Source of the DNA: Paraburkholderia megapolitana | GTDB lineage: Bacteria > Pseudomonadota > Gammaproteobacteria > Burkholderiales > Burkholderiaceae | Direction of reading: 5' to 3' | Length of the DNA stretch: 64,000 nt | Assembly (NCBI RefSeq): GCF_007556815.1 | Contig: NZ_CP041745.1 | Location: forward strand, 3,325,001-3,389,000 | Shown: piece after piece, positions 1 through 12,172 of the stretch | Layout of the letters: each line of letters starts with the position of its first letter | Position numbering within the stretch: position 1 is the stretch's first letter | The notes under the pieces: generated by a model | Seen by the model: the letters and a program-made list of their open reading frames with translations, nothing else | Databases searched by the model: none | What the model was told of the DNA's origin: nothing | Position numbers and translations under genes: made by a program

Positions 1-728
1 CGTCAACGCTCGATTCGTTCGGGCCGATCGGCGTGTCGGTCGCGTGCTGCGCGCTGGTGGACCGGATGCTGGCGGGGCTGGAACCGCGTGTGCCGGCCGC
101 CCGGCCGCTCGAAGGCGTGCGCCTCGGCGTGTTAACCAACTACGTAACGGACGGTGTCGAGCCGGCGGTCACCGAAGCTGTCGATATGGCGCTCAAGCAT
201 CTCGAAGCCGCCGGCGCGATCGTCAAGGAAGTCCGCTTCGCGCCGCTCGACCGCCTGGCGGAAATCAACCGCTTCGGCTTTTCGCCGATCGAAGCGTACG
301 CCTGGCACCGGCCGCTGCTGGAAAAGCATCGCGACCTCTACGATCCGCGCGTGCTGGTCCGGATCCTGAAGGGCCAGCCGGCCAGCGCCGCCGACTATCT
401 TGACCTGCTCGCCGAACGCCACGCGATGCTGGAAGCAGCCCGCGCGCTGTGGCAGCGCTTCGACGCGGTGGTCGCGCCGACCGTGCCTGTCGTGCCGCCG
501 CGCGTCGCCGACCTGATCGACGACGATGAGGCATTCGGTCGCACCAACGCGCTGATCCTGCGCAATCCGAGCGCGTTCAACTTCCTCGATACGTGCGCGC
601 TGTCGCTGCCCTGCCACCGGCGCGGCGATGCACCGGTCGGCCTGATGCTGGCGGGCGCCCCGCACAACGACGACGCGCTGCTGGCCCTCGGCCGGGCCGC
701 CGAGGCCGTTCTGACGACGATCCGTTAG
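1..728 (+). CDS. Amidase signature family protein, C-terminal part (cut by window edge)
   Basis: The reading frame is open from base 3 and the start lies before the window. The first visible residues read [20 protein letters not shown]. This fits the amidase-family block that follows the catalytic Ser region, where TLDxxGP and a serially hydrophobic helix are usual. The rest ([10 protein letters not shown], then a C-terminal half ending near [20 protein letters not shown]) fits the end of a GatA/AtzF-like amidase. The Ser-cisSer-Lys triad is outside the window, so activity and substrate cannot be read. It is transcribed toward dsbB, with about 95 bases between them. Confidence 0.8.
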   Translation, partial: STLDSFGPIGVSVACCALVDRMLAGLEPRVPAARPLEGVRLGVLTNYVTDGVEPAVTEAVDMALKHLEAAGAIVKEVRFAPLDRLAEINRFGFSPIEAYAWHRPLLEKHRDLYDPRVLVRILKGQPASAADYLDLLAERHAMLEAARALWQRFDAVVAPTVPVVPPRVADLIDDDEAFGRTNALILRNPSAFNFLDTCALSLPCHRRGDAPVGLMLAGAPHNDDALLALGRAAEAVLTTIR

Positions 729-757
729 ACGAAAGGCGCGGTGGCCCGGGTTCGCGC

Positions 758-763
758 TAGAAT
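758..763 (+). promoter_or_regulatory. Possible -10 element upstream of dsbB
   Basis: A TAGAAT hexamer followed by CGCGGG lies 60 bases before the dsbB start. The same TANAAT-CGCGG arrangement occurs before other genes in the window, for example rph and tRNA-Thr. No good -35 hexamer was found at 16-18 bases, so this is a weak call. Confidence 0.3.
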
Positions 764-822
764 CGCGGGCACCCGCCTGGGGGAGCTCCCCCGGCATTCA
801 CCGACCGCCACACGATCGATCC

Positions 823-1332
823 ATGAACAACGACAACGCCGTCCTGCGCCGCGAGCGCTCCCTGCTGGTCCTGCTCGGTTTCATCTGTCTTGCGCTGGTG
901 GCCGGCGCGCTGTACCTCCAGTACTTCAAGCACGAAGACCCGTGCCCGCTGTGCATCATGCAGCGCTACTTCTATCTGCTGATCGCGATCTTCGCGTTCC
1001 TCGGCGCGCGGCTGCGCGGCTGGCGCGGCGTGCGCCTGCTCGAACTGCTGGCCGTGCTGTCGGCGGCAGCCGGCATCGCTACCGCGGCGAAACACGTCTA
1101 CGTGCAGGCGAACCCGGGGTTTAGCTGCGGGTTCGACGCGCTGCAACCGGTCGTCGACAGCCTGCCGCCCGCGCACTGGCTGCCCGGCGTGTTCAAGGTG
1201 GCGGGCCTTTGCGAAACCGCCTATCCGCCGATTCTCGGCCTGACGCTGCCGATGTGGTCGCTGCTCGGCTTCGTCGTCGCGTTCGTGCCGCTCGTGCGCA
1301 GTCTCGTGCGTAACCGGCGCCGCATCAGCTGA
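823..1332 (+). CDS. dsbB: Disulfide bond formation protein B
   Basis: An inner-membrane quinone reductase that reoxidises periplasmic DsbA and passes electrons to ubiquinone. The 169-residue protein has four hydrophobic segments (about 14-33, 48-64, 71-88 and 143-161). It carries both redox Cys pairs: C41-P-L-C44 in the first periplasmic loop, and C102 with C130 in the second. Length and topology are normal for the family. It stands alone between an amidase and the xdh genes, so it is probably its own transcription unit. Confidence 0.96.
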   Translation: MNNDNAVLRRERSLLVLLGFICLALVAGALYLQYFKHEDPCPLCIMQRYFYLLIAIFAFLGARLRGWRGVRLLELLAVLSAAAGIATAAKHVYVQANPGFSCGFDALQPVVDSLPPAHWLPGVFKVAGLCETAYPPILGLTLPMWSLLGFVVAFVPLVRSLVRNRRRIS

Positions 1333-1771
1333 TTCGGGGTTGCCGCCCGGCGCGCTCGTTGCCGGACGGCCTGTCCGCTGTACTGCCGGTCGATGTGGGG
1401 CGGCTGCGGCGGAGCCCGCGATGCCGGCGCCGCGGGGTCAGCGGCGTTTGCGTGGCCGCGCAGCGTTGACAGGTCCGGCGTCACCGCTTTGACCCGGCCC
1501 ATTCCGCGGCCTTTCCTGTCTCCGGCCAACCGCTTCACGTCACTTTCCACCGCCTTTCGCCCCTTCCCGCCCCCACGCAACTTCCGCCGCGCGGGCGAAT
1601 CGTACGGTTGTCATGACCCGCGGCTGATAACCCCCATTACCGGCAGGGAATCCTTTCCACGCGCGGTGGTGCTATCTTCGGGCATGGATGGCGATCTACG
1701 TGCGCGAGGCCGGCTACGGCTCGACCTCATGCGTAACGCGCGCCCGGTCCGCAATGTCTTTCGGATTCGCC
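1333..1771. other. Intergenic region before xdhA
   Basis: About 440 bases without a supported gene. An open frame at 1393-1818 is Arg/Pro-rich and resembles no family, so I do not call it. The xdhABC promoter must lie here. TTGTCA (1608-1613) and TATCTT (1672-1677) are present but are not correctly spaced from each other. In-frame starts for xdhA exist at 1688, 1754 and 1772. Confidence 0.5.
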
Positions 1772-3330
<1,559 letters not shown>

Positions 3331-3334
<4 letters not shown>

Positions 3335-5754
3335 GCTCGCGCATCGACACTTCTACTGCAGACGACGCAAACCACGCGTCGATCGGCGTGTCGCTGCCGC
3401 ATGAGTCGGCGCAACTGCACGTGAGCGGCGAAGCGCACTACACCGACGATCTACCCGAACTGCACGGCACGTTGCACGCGGCGCTCGGCCTCGCGCGCCA
3501 TGCACATGCGCGCATCGTCTCGATGGATCTCGCCGCCGTGCGCGCCGCGCCGGGCGTCGTCGCCGTGCTGACAGCGAGCGACATTCCAGGTGAAAACAAC
3601 TGCGGCCCGGTACTGCACGACGATCCGATTCTCGCCGACGGCGAAGTGCAATATCTCGGCCAGCCGGTATTCGTCGTGATCGCGCAGAGCCACACGCTCG
3701 CGCGCCGCGCAGCCGCGCTCGCCGCAAGCGAAGACGTGGTCCGTTACGAGCCGCTCGAAGCGGTACTCACCATCGCCGAAGCGAAGGCACGTCAATCGTT
3801 CGTGTTGCCGCCGCTGCATCTGACTCGCGGCGCACCCGCCGCACGTATCGCGGCGGCGGCTCATCGCATGACCGGCACATTCGAAGTAGGCGGCCAGGAG
3901 CAGTTCTATCTGGAAGGGCAGATCGCGTATGCGGTGCCGCAAGAGATGGATGGCATGCTCATCTACAGTTCGACGCAGCATCCGAGCGAAATGCAGGCGC
4001 TGGTCGCGCACATGCTCAACCTGCCCGCGCATAACGTGGTCTGCGAATGCCGGCGGATGGGCGGCGGGTTCGGCGGCAAGGAATCGCAATCGGCGGTGTT
4101 TGCCTGCGCGGCCGCGCTCGCTGCCCGCAGGCTGAATCGACCGGTGAAGTTGCGTGCGGATCGCGACGACGACTTCACGATCACCGGCAAGCGCCACGAC
4201 GCTGCGTACGAATACGAAGTCGGTTTCGACGACGACGGTCGCATCGCCGGCGTGCGCGTCGAGATCGCGTTGCGTGCAGGCTATTCCGCCGATCTGTCCG
4301 GCGCCGTCGCGACACGCGCCGTCTGCCATGTCGACAACGCGTACTACCTGTCCGATGTCGATATCGTCGCGCTGTGCTGCAAGACCAACACGCAGTCGAA
4401 CACGGCGTTTCGCGGCTTCGGCGGCCCGCAGGGCGCGCTCGTGATGGAAGTCATGCTCGATGACATCGCGCGACAGTTGCAGCGCGATCCGCTCGACGTG
4501 CGGCGCGTGAATTACTACGGCGTCGGAGAGCGCGATGTGACGCCGTACGGTCAGCGCGTCGAGGACAACATCCTCGCGCCGCTTACCGACGAACTGCTCG
4601 CGACGAGCCAGTATGAGGCGCGCCGCAATGCAATCGCCGCATTCAACGCGACGAGCCCGATACTCCGGCGCGGCATTGCACTGACGCCCGTGAAGTTCGG
4701 CATCTCGTTCAACGTGCCGTTTCTGAATCAGGCCGGCGCGCTTGTTCACGTGTACCGGGACGGCTCGGTGCTCGTCAATCATGGCGGCACTGAAATGGGC
4801 CAGGGGCTCAACACCAAGGTCGCTCAAGTGGTTGCACACGCGTTCGGCCTGCCGTTGTCGCGCGTACGCGTGACAGCCACCGATACATCGAAAGTCGCGA
4901 ACACGTCGGCAACGGCGGCATCGACCGGCAGCGACCTGAACGGCAAGGCCGCCGAAGCAGCCGCGCACATCATTTGCGAGCGACTGGCCGCGTTGGCCGC
5001 GCAACAACTCGGTGGCGAAACGCAGGACGTGCGTTTCGCAGACAGCACAGTGCACGCGAACGGCGCATCGATACCGTTCGCGCAACTGGTCGAGAGCGCG
5101 TACCTCGCACGCGTGCAGTTGTGGTCCGATGGTTTCTACGCGACGCCGAAAGTCCACTGGGACGCGAAGACGTTGACCGGCCATCCGTTCTACTACTTCG
5201 CGTACGGTGCGGCCGTATCGGAGGTCGTCGTCGATACGCTGACCGGCGAATGGAAGCTGGTGCGTGCCGACCTGTTGCACGACGCGGGTCAATCGATCAA
5301 CCCGGCCATCGATATCGGCCAGGTGGAAGGCGCGTTTATCCAGGGCATGGGCTGGCTCACCACCGAAGAGCTCTGGTGGAACAGCGACGGCCGCCTGATG
5401 ACGCACGCGCCCTCCACCTACAAGATTCCCGCCGTAAGCGACACACCGGCTGCGTTTTACACGCGGCTCTATCGCAACGAAAACGCCGAGCCGACCGTGT
5501 TCCGTTCGAAGGCCGTCGGCGAGCCGCCGTTGCTGTTGCCGTTCTCGGTGTTCCTGGCGCTTCGCGATGCGATCGCCGCAGCCGTGCCTCACGCGAAGCG
5601 CGCGCCGCCGCTGCGCGCGCCCGCGACGCCGGAGGCAATACTCGACGCGATCGAGGCACTCGGTGCGCCGCCACAGGAACAGGAACATCAGGAACCGAAC
5701 GCGGCCGGCGCGGCGACACCGCCGTCAGCAAAGACGGCCGATACCGCCGTCTAG
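3331..5754 (+). CDS. xdhB: Xanthine dehydrogenase large (molybdopterin) subunit
   Basis: Catalytic subunit that hydroxylates hypoxanthine and xanthine at the molybdenum cofactor. The 807-residue length is usual for the separate bacterial B subunit. Visible motifs are GGGFGGKESQ near 243-252, FRGFGGPQG near 360, EMGQGLNTK near 487, and KAVGEPPLL near 729, whose Glu is the family's catalytic base. The start overlaps the xdhA stop (ATGA), so the two are translationally coupled. xdhC follows after 64 bases. The C-terminus ends in a low-complexity Glu/Ala tail. Confidence 0.96.
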
Positions 5755-5818
5755 TCGCATCGACCGTACCTAACCGCCCACCCGGATACCTCGTGCGGGC
5801 CTTACTGGAGAATGCCGG

Positions 5819-6883
5819 ATGCAAGCCTGGCTACCCGATCTGCAACAACTGCTCGCGCACGGCGATGCTGTCGTGCTCGTCACGGTGGCGCGTGCCGAAG
5901 GATCGGTACCGCGCGGGGCCGGTACGAAGATGATCGTCACGCGCGATTCGGCGCGGCATACGATCGGCGGCGGCCATCTCGAGTGGAAAGCAATCGAGAG
6001 CGCTCGCAAGGTGCTCAAAGACGGCATGCGCACACCGCGCATGCGTCGGCTCGAACGCTTTGCGCTCGGCCCGAGCCTCGGCCAATGTTGCGGCGGTGCG
6101 GTCGTGCTCGCGTTCGAGCGGCTCGATATCGGCGATCTCGGTTGGGTCACGTCGCTGGCAAAGCGCATCGCGGCCGGGCAATCGATGGTGCGTAGCGTAT
6201 CATTCGGTCCCGCCGCGGATACCGCCGCAGCGGACGCCGTGCTGCTGTCCGAACCGGAACCCGGTGTGGAAAGCGCGGACTGTCTGCTGTGGGACGGCGC
6301 CGGCTTCGAAGCGAGCGGCGCGTTGCTGACCGAAACCATCGCGCCGCGCGACTTCTCGGTGGTGTTGTTCGGCGCGGGTCACGTAGGTGCCGCACTCGTG
6401 CGTGTGCTCGCCACCTTGCCTTGTCACGTGCGCTGGGTCGACGAGCGCGACGCGCAGTTTCCGCCACCGGAAACGCTCAACGCGCCAAACCTGACGATCG
6501 ACGCAAACGATGCGCCCGACGCCGCCGTCGACGAAGCCGCACCGAACACGTATTTCATCGTGATGACGCACAACCACCAGGTCGATCTCGAACTCGCCGA
6601 GCGCATCCTGCTGCGCGGCGATTACGGGTTCTTCGGCATGATCGGCTCGCACACGAAACGCAAGCAGTTCGAGCACCGGCTTGCCGCGCGCGGCATCGAC
6701 CCTGCGCAGATCGCGCGGATGAAGTGCCCGCTCGGTGTGGATGGGATCGTCGACAAGTCGCCGGAAGTCATCGCGGTTTCCGCGGCTGCGCAGCTGTTAC
6801 AGGCCGTCGAAGCGAATGCGCCTGCCGGGCCTTCCGCCGCGGCGCTGGCCGCAGCCGGGCGAATTGCACCTGACATCGGATAA
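5819..6883 (+). CDS. xdhC: Xanthine dehydrogenase accessory protein XdhC
   Basis: Binds molybdenum cofactor, supports its sulfuration and delivers it to XdhB; it is not part of the final enzyme. The N-terminal XdhC/CoxI part shows VTVARAEGSVPRGAGTKM and GGGHLEWKAIE. The C-terminal Rossmann part shows VLFGAGHVGAALVR, then MTHNHQVDLEL and GMIGSHTKRKQF. The 354-residue length is normal. It lies directly downstream of xdhB on the same strand, the usual xdhABC order. Confidence 0.95.
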   Translation: MQAWLPDLQQLLAHGDAVVLVTVARAEGSVPRGAGTKMIVTRDSARHTIGGGHLEWKAIESARKVLKDGMRTPRMRRLERFALGPSLGQCCGGAVVLAFERLDIGDLGWVTSLAKRIAAGQSMVRSVSFGPAADTAAADAVLLSEPEPGVESADCLLWDGAGFEASGALLTETIAPRDFSVVLFGAGHVGAALVRVLATLPCHVRWVDERDAQFPPPETLNAPNLTIDANDAPDAAVDEAAPNTYFIVMTHNHQVDLELAERILLRGDYGFFGMIGSHTKRKQFEHRLAARGIDPAQIARMKCPLGVDGIVDKSPEVIAVSAAAQLLQAVEANAPAGPSAAALAAAGRIAPDIG

Positions 6884-6923
6884 ACCGGAGCTGCCCCTCC
6901 GGATATGCATCTGTTTTCAATAA

Positions 6924-7997
<1,074 letters not shown>

Positions 7998-8116
7998 CTG
8001 CGCGCACTTAGGTCACCGATATCCACAGAACCCACGAAGGCCGCGCGGCCCCCCACCGCGCACAGCCCACCAACCCACACCACTTCAATCGCTACACGAC
8101 GGAGACAGTTTTTCCC

Positions 8117-9454
8117 ATGACTCAATCGGCTTACCGCGCACAATTGCTGAGATTCAACGGCGATCCTGCGCAATCGCACCACGCAGCGGTCTTCGACGAA
8201 GACGGCCTGCTCATCGTCGATGACGGCCGTGTCGTCGCAGCGGGCGCATGGAACACCGTATCGACCCAGCTCGCACCGGGCACGCAGGTGCACGAGATGC
8301 GCGACAAGCTCATCGTGCCGGGCTTCATCGATTCGCACATCCACTACCCGCAGACCGACATGATCGCGTCGCCGGCACCGGGCTTGTTGCCGTGGCTCGA
8401 GACGTACACGTTCCCAACCGAAGGCAGTTTCGCCGACCCCGCAGTTGCCGCGGATACCGCGCGCTTCTTCGTCGATGAGCTGCTCGCGTGCGGCACGACG
8501 ACCGCGCTCGTCTACTGCACCGTGCACAAGCATTCCGCCGATGCGTTTTTCACCGAAAGCGAAGCGCGCAACCTGCGGATGGTCGCCGGCAAGGTGCTGA
8601 TGGATCGCAATTGCCCCGAGTTTCTGCGCGACACCGCGCAATCGGGCTACGACGACAGCGCCGAGCTGATCGGCCGCTGGCACAACCGCGGCCGGCAGAT
8701 GTATGCACTGACGCCGCGCTTCGCGCCGACGTCGACGGAAGCACAGCTCGAAGCATGCACCGTGCTCGCGAAGCAGCATCAGGACATCTTTATTCAGAGT
8801 CACGTCGCGGAGAATCTCGCCGAGGTGGAATGGGTCGCGAGCCTGTTTCCCGGTCATCGCAGCTATCTCGACATCTACGATCACTATGGGCTGCTGCGTC
8901 CGCGCGCGGTGTATGGACACTGTGTCCATCTCGACGACGAAGACCGTCGGCGGATGGCGCAGACCCGTACCGTCGCCGCACACTGCCCGACCTCGAACCT
9001 GTTTCTCGGCAGCGGACTGTTCGATTTCGACAAGGCAGGGGAAACGGGGCAGCCGGTCGCACTCGCAACGGACGTCGGCGGCGGCACGTCGTTTTCGATG
9101 CTGCAAACGATGAACGAAGCGCACAAGGTCGCGCGCCTCACCGGCCATCATCTGAGTGCCACGCGCATGTTCTGGCTCGCCACTGCCGGCGCCGCACAGG
9201 CGCTCGATCTTGCCGACAAGGTCGGGACGCTCGCCGTGCAATCGGAAGCGGATTTCGTCGTGCTCGATCCGGCGGCGACGCCGTTGCTGGCGCGCCGTAC
9301 GGCGCGGGTGGAATCGCTGGAGGAACTGCTGTTTGCGTTCGCGCTGCTCGGCGACGATCGCGCGGTGTACGCGACTTATGCGGCTGGGAAGTGTGTGCAC
9401 GAGCGCGATCGGGAGCGGGTGCATGCGGCTCGCAGTGCGAGGATTGCTGCGTAA
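8117..9454 (+). CDS. guaD: Guanine deaminase
   Basis: Zinc amidohydrolase that converts guanine to xanthine, feeding xanthine dehydrogenase. The 445-residue protein has PGFIDSHIHYPQTDMIASP (metal HxH), a TALVYCTVHKHSADAFF block, the third metal His in SHVAEN, HCVHLDDED, and ATDVGGGTSFSML with the metal-binding Asp. These are the guanine-deaminase signatures within the ATZ/TRZ group. A 119-base gap separates it from the adenine deaminase, so it may have its own promoter while still belonging to the purine block. Confidence 0.95.
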   Translation: MTQSAYRAQLLRFNGDPAQSHHAAVFDEDGLLIVDDGRVVAAGAWNTVSTQLAPGTQVHEMRDKLIVPGFIDSHIHYPQTDMIASPAPGLLPWLETYTFPTEGSFADPAVAADTARFFVDELLACGTTTALVYCTVHKHSADAFFTESEARNLRMVAGKVLMDRNCPEFLRDTAQSGYDDSAELIGRWHNRGRQMYALTPRFAPTSTEAQLEACTVLAKQHQDIFIQSHVAENLAEVEWVASLFPGHRSYLDIYDHYGLLRPRAVYGHCVHLDDEDRRRMAQTRTVAAHCPTSNLFLGSGLFDFDKAGETGQPVALATDVGGGTSFSMLQTMNEAHKVARLTGHHLSATRMFWLATAGAAQALDLADKVGTLAVQSEADFVVLDPAATPLLARRTARVESLEELLFAFALLGDDRAVYATYAAGKCVHERDRERVHAARSARIAA

Positions 9455-9518
9455 CCCGAGATTCCGCGGCGGGCGGCGCATCTGGATTGCACCGCCCGTC
9501 GCAACGCTTCACGCCACG

Positions 9519-10760
9519 TCACACCGGTTGCATGCAAACTTCGTGCAGCGCATTGAGTCTGCGCACCGGGTCGGCAACGTACGGATTCGTCTCGTCCCAC
9601 GCATAACCCGCTAGCACCGCACTGATCATGCGACGGATTCCCTCCGTCTGGTGCGGATGAAAAATGATGTCCTGTAGCTCGCCGGTATACCACCGCTCGA
9701 CGAACGCACGGAACGTATCGATACCCTTGCGCAGCGGTACGTCGTAATCGGCCTGCCAGTCTACGGCCTCGCCGCGCAGGAGCCGTATTAACGCGCGCGT
9801 CGCGAGATGCGCGGAGCGCAGTGCGATCGTCACGCCTGAAGAAAACACCGGGTCGAGAAATTCACCGGCGTTGCCGAGCAGCGCATAGCCGGGGCCGTGC
9901 AGTTTCTCGACGTTCGCGGCATACCCGCCGATCTGCCGCACCGGCATCAGGAACGGTGCGGCGCCGATCAGTCTACCCAGTGTGGGTTCCTCGTTGATCA
10001 GGCTGCGCAGCTTCGCTTCGCGTTCTGCATCCGGTACATCGAGAAAGCTCGCCTCCGCCACGCAGCCAACCGACGAGCGGCCGCCAGCCAGCGGAATCAT
10101 CCAGTACCAGACGTCGCGCCGCCGCGGATGCACGGCCACGCTGATCTTGTTGCGATCGGTCGTGCCAGCGGGCAAGCCGTCGCGTACGTGGGTGAAGATC
10201 GCGGCGCGAGTCGGCATCCGTGTCGGCGCCTCGAGGTTCAAGAGCCGCGGCAGCACACGGCCGAAACCGCTCGCGTCGAGTACAAAGCGCGCCTGCACGC
10301 GGTACGCCGCACCCGCCTCGTCTTCGATATCGAGCACAGGCGCCGCACCGGTCTGGATCGCGCGCACCGTGTGGCCAAAGCTGACCTCGGCACCCTGCTG
10401 CTGTGCGCAGCGGATCAACAGATCGTCGAAAACCGCGCGCTCGACCTGGTATGTCGTGCCCCACCCCGGTGTGTGCTTGTCGCGGAAGTCGAACGACGAC
10501 GTCTGCTCGTTGCAGATAAAGTGCGCGCCGTTCTTGTACTGGAAACCCGCTTCAACCACCGCCTGCAACATGCCCGCTTCTTCAAGGTAGGTCATGCTCT
10601 GCGGCAACAGACTTTCACCGATCGAAAAGCGTGGAAAATGTTGCCGTTCGAGCACTCGCACCGAGTGTCCCGCACGCCGCAGTAACGCCGCCGCAACGGC
10701 ACCCGCGGGCCCAGCGCCGATAATCGCTACATCGACGGTCACATTCTGATCTAAAGACAT
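9519..10760 (-). CDS. FAD-dependent oxidoreductase, flavin-dependent halogenase-like, of the aryl polyene cluster
   Basis: Numbered from the ATG at 10760, the N-terminus has the FAD motif G15-A-G17-P-A-G20. It is followed by LERQHFPRFSIGESLLP, a signature of phenolic flavin-dependent halogenases. K76 in QYKNGAH lies where the family's catalytic Lys is expected. W218-Y-W-M-I-P223 resembles the GWxWxIP motif. I chose 10760 because AGGTGAG lies just upstream; a longer start at 10811 has no ribosome site. It diverges from the methyltransferase gene with 130 bases between them. Halogenase-like genes occur in xanthomonadin and some APE clusters, so halogenation of the aryl head is a reasonable inference. 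A desaturase or other monooxygenase role is possible. No flavin reductase is nearby. Confidence 0.8.
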   Translation of the reverse strand: MSLDQNVTVDVAIIGAGPAGAVAAALLRRAGHSVRVLERQHFPRFSIGESLLPQSMTYLEEAGMLQAVVEAGFQYKNGAHFICNEQTSSFDFRDKHTPGWGTTYQVERAVFDDLLIRCAQQQGAEVSFGHTVRAIQTGAAPVLDIEDEAGAAYRVQARFVLDASGFGRVLPRLLNLEAPTRMPTRAAIFTHVRDGLPAGTTDRNKISVAVHPRRRDVWYWMIPLAGGRSSVGCVAEASFLDVPDAEREAKLRSLINEEPTLGRLIGAAPFLMPVRQIGGYAANVEKLHGPGYALLGNAGEFLDPVFSSGVTIALRSAHLATRALIRLLRGEAVDWQADYDVPLRKGIDTFRAFVERWYTGELQDIIFHPHQTEGIRRMISAVLAGYAWDETNPYVADPVRRLNALHEVCMQPV

Positions 10761-10890
10761 TCCGCTCACCTGTTCTTCGCTGCATTGATCCGTCCCGGGC
10801 GGTGTCGCCATCGCTCGCGCGCCCCGGCATCGGGCTTTACAATGTCGAACGCTCGCCGCGGCGAGACTGCACCTCTACCGGGGAAACCAC
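10761..10890. promoter_or_regulatory. Divergent promoter region, halogenase-like gene and methyltransferase
   Basis: A 130-base region between two divergent starts. A plus-strand TACAAT at 10838-10843 could serve as -10 for the methyltransferase, about 48 bases before its GTG. No convincing -35 is seen at the right distance, so only the region is called, not an exact promoter. Confidence 0.4.
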
Positions 10891-11628
10891 GTGTCGCCAT
10901 CTCAATTTTCCAGCGTGCCGTTCGTGCCCGAAACTGCCTTCGGCATCTGGTTCCTGCGTACTCACACGTGGGAACACCACGTGCTGCGCGTCGCGATCAA
11001 CGACCTCAAGCAGCTCGTCGACGCCCCGCTGCCTGACTCGCCCACGATCGTCGACGTCGGCTGCGGTCAAGGCATCTCGTTCCGCCTGCTGGCCAGCGCG
11101 TTCCGCCCACGCCGCATCGTCGGCGTCGATTTTCATGCGCCGTCGCTGGTGCTCGCCGAAGCGGCCGCGCACACTTGTCGCGCGCAGGCTGATCGCGCCA
11201 TCGACATCGAATTACTGCACGGCGACTGTGCAAACCTGCCGCTACCCGACGCGAGCGCCGATTTCGTGTTCTGCCACCAGACCTTCCATCATCTCGTCGA
11301 GCAGGACCGCGCGCTCAGCGAATTCCGCCGCGTCCTGAAGCCTGGCGGCGTGCTGCTGTTCGCCGAATCGACCGACGCATACATCCGCTCGTGGGTCATC
11401 CGGCTGCTGTTCCGCCATCCGATGCACGTGCAGAAAAGCGCCGACGGTTATCTGCAGATGATCCGCGATGCCGGCTTCGCGTTCGGCACGCACAACGTGT
11501 CGCTGCCCTACCTGTGGTGGAGTCGCGCAAAAGACTTCGGTCTGCTCGAACGACTCGGCCTGTCCCATCCTCAGCCGGGCAAGCGCCGCGAAACGCTCGT
11601 CAACGTCGCCGCGGTCAAGACAGGCTGA
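10891..11628 (+). CDS. SAM-dependent methyltransferase (class I), aryl polyene cluster
   Basis: A 245-residue class I methyltransferase. The SAM site is IVDVGCGQGISFRLL near 51-65, followed by the acidic VGVDFHA, the GDCANLPLPDASADFVFC block and the RVLKPGGVLLFAEST post-motif. The GTG start is preceded by GGGGAAA. An aryl-head O- or C-methyltransferase is expected in APE clusters, and the position opposite the halogenase-like gene suggests both decorate the aromatic ring. It converges with the cluster's terminal lipoprotein gene, leaving 80 bases between them. The substrate is inferred from context only. Confidence 0.85.
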   Translation: MSPSQFSSVPFVPETAFGIWFLRTHTWEHHVLRVAINDLKQLVDAPLPDSPTIVDVGCGQGISFRLLASAFRPRRIVGVDFHAPSLVLAEAAAHTCRAQADRAIDIELLHGDCANLPLPDASADFVFCHQTFHHLVEQDRALSEFRRVLKPGGVLLFAESTDAYIRSWVIRLLFRHPMHVQKSADGYLQMIRDAGFAFGTHNVSLPYLWWSRAKDFGLLERLGLSHPQPGKRRETLVNVAAVKTG

Positions 11629-11708
11629 TCCAGACCGTGGCGGCATCGGGGCAGCGCCGGCCAGCGCTCCTCGCATGCCGCCACCCAACGCTCACTTCGT
11701 TGCGAGTG

Positions 11709-12134
11709 TTACTGCTCGAGCGTGACTGCATCGCCGCGCACGTGCAGCGCGGCGGCGCTGCCGCTTACGCCACAGGTGAAGGTATCGGCCGCTTCCGTCT
11801 CGGTGCTGTGAAAGCTCGTGCGAATATTGATCACGGCATTCGCATGACGTGAGCCTGCATCGTCGCGCAGCTTGTGCAACGCCTCGTTCAAGGCGGTATC
11901 GCACGACACCTGCTCGTCGTCGACCTTACGCGCGATGCGCGCCGACGCTGTCACCTCGCCAAGCTGCGTCTTCACCGCCTCGTGGGTTTGCGAACCGAAA
12001 TAAAGCGCTACCGCCGAGCTGGCATCCGGCTGGGTCAACTTCGCCTGCAACGGCAACGACCGAACATGCGTTGCACACCCCGTCTGGGTGATCGCCGCAA
12101 CGATCACCATGCCAACCGCGTATCTGATCTTCAT
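11709..12134 (-). CDS. Small outer-membrane-type lipoprotein at the end of the APE operon
   Basis: A 141-residue protein starting at 12134. It has a Lys-Arg N-terminus, a hydrophobic segment and a lipobox-like QTG-C near residue 20, so it is predicted to be a lipoprotein. The mature part has a DTALNEALHKLRDDA segment, one Cys pair candidate (C in EQVSCDTA and C in TFTCGV), and no domain I recognise. It follows the extra ketosynthase after 38 bases on the same strand, so it is probably co-transcribed. Similar small lipoproteins end other APE operons, but their role is unknown to me. Confidence 0.7.
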   Translation of the reverse strand: MKIRYAVGMVIVAAITQTGCATHVRSLPLQAKLTQPDASSAVALYFGSQTHEAVKTQLGEVTASARIARKVDDEQVSCDTALNEALHKLRDDAGSRHANAVINIRTSFHSTETEAADTFTCGVSGSAAALHVRGDAVTLEQ

Positions 12135-12172
12135 TGTTATTTCTCTCGTTATTGCAACTACGTTGCAGGATT

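Noticed and set aside
3451..5688. 745-residue open frame on the minus strand
   Set aside because: It lies wholly within xdhB, which has clear catalytic motifs. Long antisense frames are expected in GC-rich genes, and this one is His/Arg/Val-rich with no domain.
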